Positions 1 to 7,035 of a stretch of 8,140 nucleotides of DNA are shown here, in pieces (position 1 is the stretch's first letter; each line of letters begins with the position of its first letter). The position numbers were made by a program, and so were the translations under genes. Location: the NCBI GenBank assembly GCA_934338765.1, contig CAKRHL010000088.1, positions 1 to 8,140 of the forward strand, in the 5' to 3' direction. This DNA is from an uncultured Lachnospiraceae bacterium (GTDB lineage: Bacteria > Bacillota > Clostridia > Lachnospirales > Lachnospiraceae). The notes beneath the pieces are model-generated. The model was not told the origin of the DNA and searched no databases. It worked only from the letters and a program-made list of their open reading frames with translations.

Positions 1-16
1 GACTAACATTTTTTTA

Positions 17-1302
17 TTAATTTTTCAAATATTGTTTTTCCTCTGGTAACCATACAATTTTCTCCATCATCTTCTCATAAGGCTCATCCTCGTATGGAAG
101 ATTCATGAAATCTAATATTTTCATTTCTGGAAACCATTGTTCACAATATATCGGAATAACATGCTCTGGCACAATACCAATAATATCCTGACCGAGCAAC
201 CTGTCAGTAATACCCTTTGCTTCATATAGACAAACAGCTGTTCCACTATCTCGCAGAACATTATAGAACTTAATTGCTTCAGATAGCCTGTTCCACCAGG
301 TACAGAATCATATATTACTAGGTACTGCTTCCTATAATCAGCCTCAGAAACTGGAACTTCACTTATAGTTGCTCTTAAGTGATCAACATTGCCAAATTTC
401 TTCTTCATTCCAAGCATAAATGCGGCAACAAACGATTCTACTCTCACATTTGCAGCATCCATTGTTGTAGCAGGAATTAAGAGACGTAATGCTTCCGTCT
501 CAAACTCTCTATACAAGAAAAGACACTCTTCAAATGGATCTGTAACAATGGTATTATCTTTTACCATCTTGCAAAAACGGGAGTGCTTAGGTTTTTCCCC
601 CTGCACCTGAATCTTTCCACAATACTTACAGATGGTGAACCCTTTTCTAACACCTTCATGTCCTGCAACAAGTAATTTGTCTCCAGTAATTGATTGTTCA
701 CCGAAATTAATCTCACGCATCGTTGCCTTTTGAAGAAACTCATAGCCCCACTTAAACTCTTTGTTATCCATTTCAAAAGCCTGAATAACATCCTTATCTT
801 CATCTACATCTACCAGAAGTTCCTTATCATAGAACATAGATGCACGATCTTCGCTGTCATCACCGATTTGGCTTTCTTCCTCCTTCATATTGGAATACAC
901 CATCTGCACCTTAAACATTGAGCGAACCTGCCCTGCATCTGCCCACCCCGGATTTCCACATTTAGGGCATAACCTCATGCGATTATTAAGATTAAATGCT
1001 TCTTCTCCTTCCTTATGTGGGAACATTATTCTCACCTTGGAGTCGCCGGAGAAGAATGCATTGTAAAACGCTCTAATATCTCTTATTTCTACACTGCCAT
1101 TATCCTCTACAGATGCCCAACCGGTCTGTCCACACTCGCGGCAATTGATTACTGGCAAATAATGTTTGGCCTGATGTTCATTAAGATCTGTTGAAAGCGC
1201 ATATTTAATATCCTTCTGTGCCACTTCACCAACAAGTCTTCTTAACTCTCGCATCTCAAATACATCATTTATAGGAGATATTCTTAACACCGTGACTGCC
1301 AA
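17..1302 (-). pseudogene. Remnant of a large DUF1998-type (defence-class) helicase, 5'-truncated and frameshifted
   Basis: Two overlapping minus-strand frames make one protein tail. The first frame (1302 to 121) carries paired cysteines C54/C57 in an NCRECG motif, C112/C115 in an LCPKCG motif, and a C225-x2-C228-x11-H240-x3-C244 cluster. It ends in YDSVPGGTGYL (residues 331-341), typical of the DUF1998 C-terminal region of large DEAD/DEAH helicases. After that match the frame turns into unrelated sequence and stops. The plausible continuation, EAIKFYNVLRDSGTAVCLYE and onward, lies in another frame that runs to a stop at 17. There is no Walker A or DEAD box. In-frame stop codons occur just upstream of 1302, so only the C-terminal part of a normally very long protein remains. 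Related helicases occur in DISARM and Druantia defence loci, but which one this came from cannot be told here. The region is A/T-richer than the ABC genes. The DUF1998 assignment is from memory of the motif. That it is broken is well supported. Confidence 0.65.
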
Positions 1303-1318
1303 AATTCTTCATTACAAC

Positions 1319-1364
1319 TGCCCCGTTTTTTAATCTTATTTTTCGACATTTTGCCCCGTTTTTT
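1319..1364. repeat. Two 13-bp direct repeats, 33 bp apart, beside the broken helicase end
   Basis: TGCCCCGTTTTTT occurs at 1319-1331 and again at 1352-1364. Between them lies an A/T-rich spacer containing CGACATTT. The first copy begins with TG and lies immediately outside the point where the helicase reading frame loses sense. Repeated subterminal motifs, with the outermost starting in TG, are a known property of IS21-family ends. No transposase gene or second end is visible, so this may be only a relic of an insertion sequence end, or a chance repeat. Confidence 0.35.
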
Positions 1365-1377
1365 GAATATTTAACCC

Positions 1378-1407
1378 AAAAAGAGGCAGCCTCCCGCCCT
1401 CTTTTTT
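1378..1407 (-). terminator. Terminator after the AAA-like gene, possibly bidirectional
   Basis: AAAAAGAGG (1378-1386) pairs perfectly with CCTCTTTTT (1398-1406) around an 11-nt C-rich loop. Read on the minus strand, the hairpin lies about 30 nt past the stop codon of the AAA-like gene and ends in a run of T. The plus strand also ends in T6, so it could stop transcription from both sides. Confidence 0.7.
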
Positions 1408-1437
1408 GCCAGGCTTCCTGATGTAGCCGCAAATACC

Positions 1438-3132
1438 TTAGTCCACCACAACCCTGCAGTCTTTCTTAAAGCATGCAATTCCATACCGGATGAAATTTCT
1501 CATACCATCCTGCTTCAGCTTTGCAATATATCCTTTTTCTTCGATCTGCCTCATTGCTTCCTCACATGCTGCATCCATATCTCCGCCCTCAGCATATTTC
1601 AGTTCGATCACGATCCCGGTCCGGTTCGTTGGAACCTCGACCAATATATCGCTATAGCCGATTCCCGACTCTGCATTCGACTTGATCAGCCAGGTTGATT
1701 TATATCCCAGAAGTCCAAGCAAAATACCGTGATAAAAATTTTCCTTTTTTTCTTTTGCCACTGCCGTATCCCGGATACTGATCGTATTCCAAAGATAATC
1801 GCCAAAGATCTGTTCTATCTTTTCCACATTTTTATTTACAAATGCATCACAAAGCTGCTCCAGAGTCTGTCCGTCTTTTCTCGACACATCAGAAAACCAT
1901 TCTCTGATTTTTTTTACAAAAAGATTTCTGACCTCCCGGTTTGGAATAACAAGGCGATATTTTCCACTTTCGGTTCGTCCCTTGTGGGTCAGATATCCCG
2001 TCGTAAAAAGAACGCTCCAAAGATTTTCTATACTTTTTTCCAGCTCATCGTATGTGAGTTCGGGAGTGACATCTTTTTCAATACTCTCCCCTGCGATCAG
2101 TCTCTCTATCTCATTTTTCGTCGAAACATCTGCCATATCTATGAATCTGCGCACCATGGCATTTCCGCTTGAATTGGACCAGAAATCCTGTGGAACGGCC
2201 TCCGGATCATACCGGAGCTGTTCCACATAATTAATCACGTCCCACGGACAATAGATATCCGCATTTCCAAAACGATATCCATCGTACCATTCCTTTGTCT
2301 CTTCAAAATGCGAAGACAATTCATAATCATCCAGGATTTTTTGTACCTCCTGATCCGTAAATCCAAACTGTTCATCAAATCTGGAATCAAGGATCGACAA
2401 CACCTTAAAGTTATTAAGCCCCGTAAAAATACTTTCTTTAGAAATCCGAAGACAGCCTGTCAAAACAGCGAACTGCAGACTGTCATTGGTCTTTAAAGCC
2501 ATTCCGAAAAGACCTCTGATCAGTGAGACCATCTCCTGGTAATAGCCATTCTGAAAAGCTTTGTCCAAGGGAACATCATACTCATCAATAAGGATCACGG
2601 TCTTTTCTCCATAGTGCTTAAATAATAAATGCGACAGCAGCCGGAGACTTGATGTCAGAACATTTTCATCCATGGAATATTTACCATTCTGCAGTGCAAT
2701 CACCGCCTTATACTGCTCCTTCTCGTTTTCCGATAACCTGTCACTGTCTCCCAAAAAGAAATAACGCTCCGCTTCTCTTCCGATCAACTCCATGATGCGG
2801 TACTTTGCATTCTCATATTTTAATCCGTCCACATCCTTAAGGGAAAGAAATATCACCGGATATTTCCCCATATATTCGTCGCAAATCTCTTTGTTCCCGG
2901 AAATATACAAGCCATCAAACAATGACGCGTCCGTACCTGTCTCAAAAAAAGAACGCAGCATACTCATATTGAGAGTCTTTCCAAAACGACGGGGCCGTGT
3001 AAAAGAAGTCACTTTGCCACCAATTTCCAACAACTGTTCTATGAGCCTTGACTTATCAACATAATAATATCCATTCTTCCGAATTTTTTCAAAACTATCT
3101 ATTCCGACCGGTAATTTTAAAGTGTTTGCCAT
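1438..3132 (-). CDS. AAA-ATPase-like protein with C-terminal PD-(D/E)XK nuclease-fold domain
   Basis: This 564-residue protein opens with the family start LPVGIDSFEKIRKNGYYYVDKS (about residues 7-28). A P-loop of the RPRRFGKT type follows at 46-53, then a Walker B VILIDEYD at 179-186. A TGCLRISKESIF block at 225-236 resembles the conserved TG-x-LR-x-(A/S)KESIF segment of the AAA-ATPase-like family (PF09820 type). The C-terminus has the PD-(D/E)XK_9-type signature: D495 in GYSD, E510-x-K512 in IELKY, and QIEEKGY at 529-535. Length and domain order are normal for the family, and the gene looks intact. Members are abundant in gut Clostridia and Bacteroides, often in many copies. Their role is unsettled, with proposals ranging from nucleic-acid processing to defence or mobile-element functions. 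The ribosome site GAGGAG lies only 3 nt before the ATG, which is short, but the conserved N-terminus supports this start. The gene stands alone between two terminators. Family call is confident; function unknown. Confidence 0.9.
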   Translation of the reverse strand: MANTLKLPVGIDSFEKIRKNGYYYVDKSRLIEQLLEIGGKVTSFTRPRRFGKTLNMSMLRSFFETGTDASLFDGLYISGNKEICDEYMGKYPVIFLSLKDVDGLKYENAKYRIMELIGREAERYFFLGDSDRLSENEKEQYKAVIALQNGKYSMDENVLTSSLRLLSHLLFKHYGEKTVILIDEYDVPLDKAFQNGYYQEMVSLIRGLFGMALKTNDSLQFAVLTGCLRISKESIFTGLNNFKVLSILDSRFDEQFGFTDQEVQKILDDYELSSHFEETKEWYDGYRFGNADIYCPWDVINYVEQLRYDPEAVPQDFWSNSSGNAMVRRFIDMADVSTKNEIERLIAGESIEKDVTPELTYDELEKSIENLWSVLFTTGYLTHKGRTESGKYRLVIPNREVRNLFVKKIREWFSDVSRKDGQTLEQLCDAFVNKNVEKIEQIFGDYLWNTISIRDTAVAKEKKENFYHGILLGLLGYKSTWLIKSNAESGIGYSDILVEVPTNRTGIVIELKYAEGGDMDAACEEAMRQIEEKGYIAKLKQDGMRNFIRYGIACFKKDCRVVVD

Positions 3133-3181
3133 AAACTCCTCATCCCTTCTTCCGCCCGCATGACTGCCATCTGCTTTTCAC

Positions 3182-3220
3182 AAAAAATCCGCTATACTGT
3201 GCTTTCAAGTATAGCGGATT
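3182..3220 (-). terminator. Strong rho-independent terminator of the ABC exporter operon
   Basis: A 13-bp perfect stem, AATCCGCTATACT (3186-3198) with AGTATAGCGGATT (3208-3220), encloses a 9-nt loop. On the minus strand it is followed by a run of T (complement of 3182-3187). It lies about 60 nt beyond the stop codon of the second ABC gene. The stem also contains a -10-like hexamer for the next gene. Confidence 0.85.
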
Positions 3221-3236
3221 TCCAATAAAATTACAA
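3208..3236 (-). promoter_or_regulatory. Candidate sigma-70-type promoter of the AAA-like gene, inside the terminator
   Basis: On the minus strand, TTGTAA (complement of 3231-3236) is followed after exactly 17 nt by TATACT (complement of 3208-3213). The -10 matches TATAAT at 5 of 6 positions and the -35 matches TTGACA at 4 of 6. Transcription would start near 3201, in the hairpin loop, leaving a leader of about 70 nt before the ATG at 3132. No better promoter is seen in that gap. Confidence 0.45.
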
Positions 3237-3253
3237 ATGGGATGCGGGTGACA

Positions 3254-3283
3254 AAAACCTGTCCTAAAACCTGTTCAAAACCT
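3254..3283. repeat. Three AAAACCT repeats spaced about one helical turn
   Basis: AAAACCT occurs at 3254-3260, 3266-3272 and 3277-3283. The first two copies are followed by GT, extending the match to nine bases. The spacing is 12 then 11 bp. The array lies between the stop codon of the second ABC gene and its terminator, with the last copy touching the stop codon. It could be a phased binding site or simple sequence noise in a 3' untranslated region. Confidence 0.4.
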
Positions 3284-5064
3284 TATCCCTGATACTGTGA
3301 CATATACAGATCATAATAAAGACCCTTACGCTCTAACAGCTCCTCGTGGCTGCCGGCCTCCATAATATTTCCATTATCCACATACATAATGCGGTCTGCT
3401 CCCTGGATCGTAGACAAACGGTGAGCAATGATGAAAGAGGTTCTGCCCTTAAGCAACTCATCCAGTCCCTTCTGCAAAGCGATCTCCGTCTCAGTGTCGA
3501 TGCTGGAGGTTGCCTCGTCCAGGATCAGGATCGCCGGATCATTCAGAAGCGCCCTCGCAAAGGAGATCAACTGACGCTGTCCCACAGACAGGCGGCTTCC
3601 ACGCTCATTGACCTGTGTCTGATAGCCATCCTCCATCTGCATAATGAAATCATGTGCCCGCACGGTTTTGGCAGCACGGATGACCTCCTCATCGGTCGCC
3701 GTCTTATTACCATAACGGATATTGTCCATAATGGTTCCGGAGAAGATAAAGCTGTCCTGCATCATAACCCCCATCTGGGTACGCAGGGAATGAAGCGTCA
3801 CCTTGGAAATGTCCTGTCCGTCAATTCGGACACATCCACTGTCGGTATTATAGAAGCGGCTCAGGAGATTGACGATCGTGGTCTTGCCGGCACCGGTCGG
3901 TCCCACAATGGCAATGGTCTGTCCCTGATCCACATGAAAGCTGACGTCCTTCAGGATCGGGATACCATCCTCATAACTGAAAGTAACATGATCAAAGTCT
4001 ACCGTACCCTTGATCTCCGGCATCTCTACCGCATCCGGCGCATCGGTTACCTCCACCGGTTCATCAATGGTTTCAAAGATACGCTCCAGATAGGAGATTG
4101 CCGTGAGAACACTGTTATAAAATCCGGCAATGGTATTGATCGGCTGCCAGAATCTGGAAATATATGCCGTAAACATCACAAGCACACCAACCGTCACACC
4201 GGATCTGCCGCCTCCCAGAATACATGATACACCTACTACATATACAAAGGATGTGGTGATCACGGAGATCAGATCCACCATAGGACTCATCATAAAGTTA
4301 TAATAAACTGCTTTGAGCCATGCTTTCCGGTAACTCATGCTCAACGAATTAAAGATATCTATATTTTCCTTCTCCCGGACAAATGCCTGGGTCACACGGA
4401 TGCCGTTAATACTCTCCGCAATATAGGCATTGAGATTGGACTGCTTATTGCTCTGGAGCTGCCAGCTGGCACGCTGCTTTTTCTTTAATACCACCACATA
4501 AACGATCAGCACCGGCAGGCCGCAGAGACATATCCATGTGAGCTTCGGACTGGTGCAGAACATAAAGATCAGAATAAAGACCAGGTTGCACAGATCCGTA
4601 ATGGTATTCAGGATACCGTTGGACAGCAGATCACTGAGATTGTTGACATAATTGACCACACGCACCTGGATCTTGCCATGAGGTCTCTCGTCATAATAGC
4701 TGAACGGAAGCTCCTGCAGATGGGCAAACAAGTCCTCGCGGATCTCATGGATAATATCCTGTCCTACCTTTGTCATCTGATCGATCTTTAACCACATACA
4801 GATCACGGAATACAGCACGATCAGAAATGTATAGATCACCAGACGGATAATGCCGTTCATGTCCTTCTCGGGAATATAGCGATCCATTTCCAGCTGGACA
4901 AACTTCGGGATCAGCATGGTCAGTGCCGAAGAACTCAGCATCAGCACCATGATAAAAAACATCTTGCCAAAATATGGCTTCACATACCCTCCCAGTCTCT
5001 TTAACTGGTTTATGTCGAAGTGGTCCTCTAAGGTTTCATCCACATCATATCGGTTTCTTGCCAT
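3283..5064 (-). CDS. ABC exporter half-transporter, catalytically competent subunit of a heterodimer
   Basis: This 593-residue membrane ATPase has an N-terminal six-helix exporter domain (hydrophobic stretches between about 33 and 320) and a C-terminal nucleotide-binding domain (about 350-593). Visible motifs are Walker A GPTGAGKT (388-395), Q-loop Q436, Walker B ILILDE with catalytic E517, and switch histidine H548 in IIAHRL. The signature motif is LSVGQ (492-496) instead of LSGGQ. In heterodimeric exporters such as BmrCD, LmrCD and TM287/288, one ATP site is built from deviant motifs of both partners, and this altered signature fits that rule. It is the second gene of the operon, 22 nt after the upstream partner. 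A GAAAGGA ribosome site in the gap is spaced a rather long 11 nt from the ATG. The segment GKIQVRVVNYVNNL (130-143) replaces the commoner GDLxSR-type loop. Substrate cannot be read from sequence; multidrug, bile-type or peptide export are all possible. Confidence 0.93.
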   Translation of the reverse strand: MARNRYDVDETLEDHFDINQLKRLGGYVKPYFGKMFFIMVLMLSSSALTMLIPKFVQLEMDRYIPEKDMNGIIRLVIYTFLIVLYSVICMWLKIDQMTKVGQDIIHEIREDLFAHLQELPFSYYDERPHGKIQVRVVNYVNNLSDLLSNGILNTITDLCNLVFILIFMFCTSPKLTWICLCGLPVLIVYVVVLKKKQRASWQLQSNKQSNLNAYIAESINGIRVTQAFVREKENIDIFNSLSMSYRKAWLKAVYYNFMMSPMVDLISVITTSFVYVVGVSCILGGGRSGVTVGVLVMFTAYISRFWQPINTIAGFYNSVLTAISYLERIFETIDEPVEVTDAPDAVEMPEIKGTVDFDHVTFSYEDGIPILKDVSFHVDQGQTIAIVGPTGAGKTTIVNLLSRFYNTDSGCVRIDGQDISKVTLHSLRTQMGVMMQDSFIFSGTIMDNIRYGNKTATDEEVIRAAKTVRAHDFIMQMEDGYQTQVNERGSRLSVGQRQLISFARALLNDPAILILDEATSSIDTETEIALQKGLDELLKGRTSFIIAHRLSTIQGADRIMYVDNGNIMEAGSHEELLERKGLYYDLYMSQYQG

Positions 5065-5086
5065 TTATTTTCACATCCTTTCTGAC

Positions 5087-6814
5087 TTATCCCGCCATTT
5101 CGGGATACTGATGATGATATACCGTCGCATAATATCCATCCCGGGCAAGCAGCTCGTCATGGGTTCCCTGCTCAATGATCCTGCCGTTATCCAACACAAG
5201 GATCTTGTCTGCATTTCGTATAGAAGAAATACGGTATGCGATAATAAACGTGGTGCAGCTGTGATTGATATTGTCTAACTGCTTCTGAATATAGCTCTCT
5301 GTCTCCATATCCACCGCAGATGTTGTATCATCTAACACAAGGATCGCCGGATCCTTCAAAAGGGCTCTCGCCAATGAAATACGCTGCTTCTGACCTCCGG
5401 AAAGACCAACACCGCGCTCTCCCACGATGGTATCATACCCATCCGGCAGCTCCTTGATAAACAGGTTGGCATCTGCCATCTTCGCAACTTCCTTCACCCG
5501 TTCAAAACTGCAGTCCGGCTGGCCATATGCGATATTTCCCTCAATAGTGTCCGAAAAAAGGAACACATCCTGCATAGCAATCCCGATATTATCACGAAGC
5601 TCATACATATCGTAATCCTTTACATTAATGCCATCCACCAGCACCTCGCCGTCTGTGGCATCAAAGAAACGGCACAGCAGATTGATCACGGTGGATTTGC
5701 CGGCACCGGTAGTACCGATAATGCCCACAGTCTGTCCCTTCTCCACCCGGAAATTGATATCCTGCAGAATATCCTCATCATCGGCCCGGTAAGAGACATC
5801 CTTAAACTCCACTCTGCCCTCCAGCTTTTTGTGCTTTGCCGGATGCGCCGGTTTCTTTATATCCGGCTCTGCAATATAGGTATTGTAAATCTTTTCTACA
5901 GATGTCGTAAATCTCTGTACATCATTGATCCACCATCCTGCCATGCGCAGCGGCTGCATAAGCATCCAGAGATATCCGTTGATGGTGACGAAATTACCCA
6001 TGGTGATCTCCCCTTTGATCACCATCCATCCTCCCACCAGCATCAGAATGATGGTCAGCAGATTGGATAAAAGCTCAAACAACGGAACATAGCGGCGCCA
6101 GATCCTTGCAGCGCCCAGCTCCGCCTCGCGGTAGCCGTCATTTTCCACTGCAAACTTCTCCATCTCATAATCTTCCTTTGCAAACGCCTTGACCACGCGG
6201 TTGCCGCTGATATTTTCCTGTACGTATGTATTCAGGCTGGAGAATGCCTGACGACACCTTCCAAATGCCGGGTGTACATTTTTGGACTGGCTCCATGTGG
6301 TCAGTGCCGTCAACGGAAGCACCGGCAGCATACAGAGAGCCAGCTTCCAGTCCGTCATAAAGATCATCAGCAGGGCAAAGACAAAATATAATACATTTTC
6401 GTAGACAATATAGATCACATATGCCACGAAATGACGGATCGCATCCATGTCTCCTGTCTGACGGCTCATGAGATCACCGGTACGGTTCTTATTATAAAAT
6501 GCAAAATCCTCCTGCAGGAGCTTGCGGTACACCTTATCACGCATACTGTACAGTACTCCCTGTGAGCTTTTTTCAAAAAGCACCTGGGAAAAGAAACGGC
6601 AAAGTCCCTTAATAAGGATCGTTCCCAGCAGAAGTGCGATCAGATACGGCAGTATCCCGGTCTGACCATCATTGATGACATCGTCCACGATCATACCGGA
6701 GATCACCGGATTGACAAGAGATGCCACAGCCAGAATTGTTACCAGCACAAGCCCCCAGAACATCTTCCACTTGTACTGACGCAAAAAGCTGTAAAACCAT
6801 TGCATTGGAGTCAT
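5087..6814 (-). CDS. ABC exporter half-transporter, degenerate-site subunit of a heterodimer
   Basis: This 575-residue partner has a six-helix exporter domain (about 15-300) and a nucleotide-binding domain (about 332-575). Motifs are RTGDLMSRQTGD (111-122) in the first coupling region, Walker A GTTGAGKS (367-374), Q415, and a canonical signature LSGGQ (471-475). Two catalytic positions are altered. The Walker B glutamate is D496 (ILVLDD), and the switch histidine is Y527 (IIAYRI). Together with LSVGQ in the partner these make one poorly hydrolysing site, while its own LSGGQ completes the active site with the partner's E517 and H548. This is the BmrC/LmrC/TM287-like role (family knowledge). 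It is the first gene of the operon. The start is supported by AAAAGGGGG 9 nt upstream of the ATG and by the divergent promoter region beyond. A second in-frame ATG three codons in is less likely. Substrate unknown. Confidence 0.93.
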   Translation of the reverse strand: MTPMQWFYSFLRQYKWKMFWGLVLVTILAVASLVNPVISGMIVDDVINDGQTGILPYLIALLLGTILIKGLCRFFSQVLFEKSSQGVLYSMRDKVYRKLLQEDFAFYNKNRTGDLMSRQTGDMDAIRHFVAYVIYIVYENVLYFVFALLMIFMTDWKLALCMLPVLPLTALTTWSQSKNVHPAFGRCRQAFSSLNTYVQENISGNRVVKAFAKEDYEMEKFAVENDGYREAELGAARIWRRYVPLFELLSNLLTIILMLVGGWMVIKGEITMGNFVTINGYLWMLMQPLRMAGWWINDVQRFTTSVEKIYNTYIAEPDIKKPAHPAKHKKLEGRVEFKDVSYRADDEDILQDINFRVEKGQTVGIIGTTGAGKSTVINLLCRFFDATDGEVLVDGINVKDYDMYELRDNIGIAMQDVFLFSDTIEGNIAYGQPDCSFERVKEVAKMADANLFIKELPDGYDTIVGERGVGLSGGQKQRISLARALLKDPAILVLDDTTSAVDMETESYIQKQLDNINHSCTTFIIAYRISSIRNADKILVLDNGRIIEQGTHDELLARDGYYATVYHHQYPEMAG

Positions 6815-6891
6815 TCTTAACTACCCCCTTTTCATTTACTTATGATTCTCTTTTTTCCACGCAGATTCATATTTTTTATGAAGCGAAAATT

Positions 6892-6900
6892 AGTGTAGCA
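6892..6900 (-). promoter_or_regulatory. Candidate extended -10 promoter of the ABC exporter operon
   Basis: On the minus strand TGCTACACT gives an extended -10 (TGn plus TACACT, 4 of 6 consensus) with no good -35. The 17-nt-upstream hexamer is TAGCAT, part of the shared dyad. A transcript would carry a leader of about 70 nt. The weak match suggests dependence on an activator. Confidence 0.4.
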
Positions 6901-6920
6901 TGGTACCTCCAACTATGCTA
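6896..6920. promoter_or_regulatory. 25-bp dyad, candidate operator shared by both divergent promoters
   Basis: TAGCATGGT (6896-6904) and ACTATGCTA (6912-6920) form an inverted repeat matching at 8 of 9 positions around a 7-bp spacer. Each arm overlaps the -10 of one promoter and the -35 position of the other. This position suits an operator for the adjacent AraC-type regulator or another dimeric factor. Confidence 0.5.
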
Positions 6921-6924
6921 TAAT
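6916..6924 (+). promoter_or_regulatory. Extended -10 promoter of the AraC-family regulator
   Basis: TGCTATAAT is a perfect TATAAT with the TGn extension. The -35 position (6896-6901, TAGCAT) is poor, as is common for extended -10 promoters. Transcription would start near 6931, giving a 5' untranslated region of about 105 nt. Confidence 0.6.
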
Positions 6925-6954
6925 GAATATTGAAAAAAACAGAACAAATCTATT

Positions 6955-6976
6955 TTACAAACTATAATTTTTGTAA
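6955..6976. repeat. Inverted repeat TTACAAA-N8-TTTGTAA around a TATAAT
   Basis: TTACAAA (6955-6961) and TTTGTAA (6970-6976) are a perfect 7-bp dyad. The 8-bp spacer holds most of a second TATAAT (6963-6968). It lies in the leader of the regulator gene. It could be an operator or a second promoter; no convincing -35 accompanies it. Confidence 0.4.
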
Positions 6977-7035
6977 CTTTTTTATGAACACATACCGACA
7001 AACATCGATTTTATCCAATATAAGGAGACTAAAAA

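Noticed and set aside
17..199. A separate 60-residue minus-strand gene
   Set aside because: Its frame continues upstream to about 307 without a stop and completes the DUF1998 helicase tail, so it is part of the broken gene rather than an independent one.
3346..4227. A 293-codon plus-strand open frame opposite the second ABC gene
   Set aside because: It lies wholly antisense to strongly conserved ATPase motifs, and its translation resembles no known fold. It is a shadow of the real gene.
6832..6870. A 12-codon frame (MNLRGKKRIISK) on the minus strand in the exporter leader, as a possible attenuation leader peptide like that of bmrCD
   Set aside because: There is no ribosome binding site before its ATG and no alternative hairpin with a T run behind it, so nothing supports translation or attenuation.
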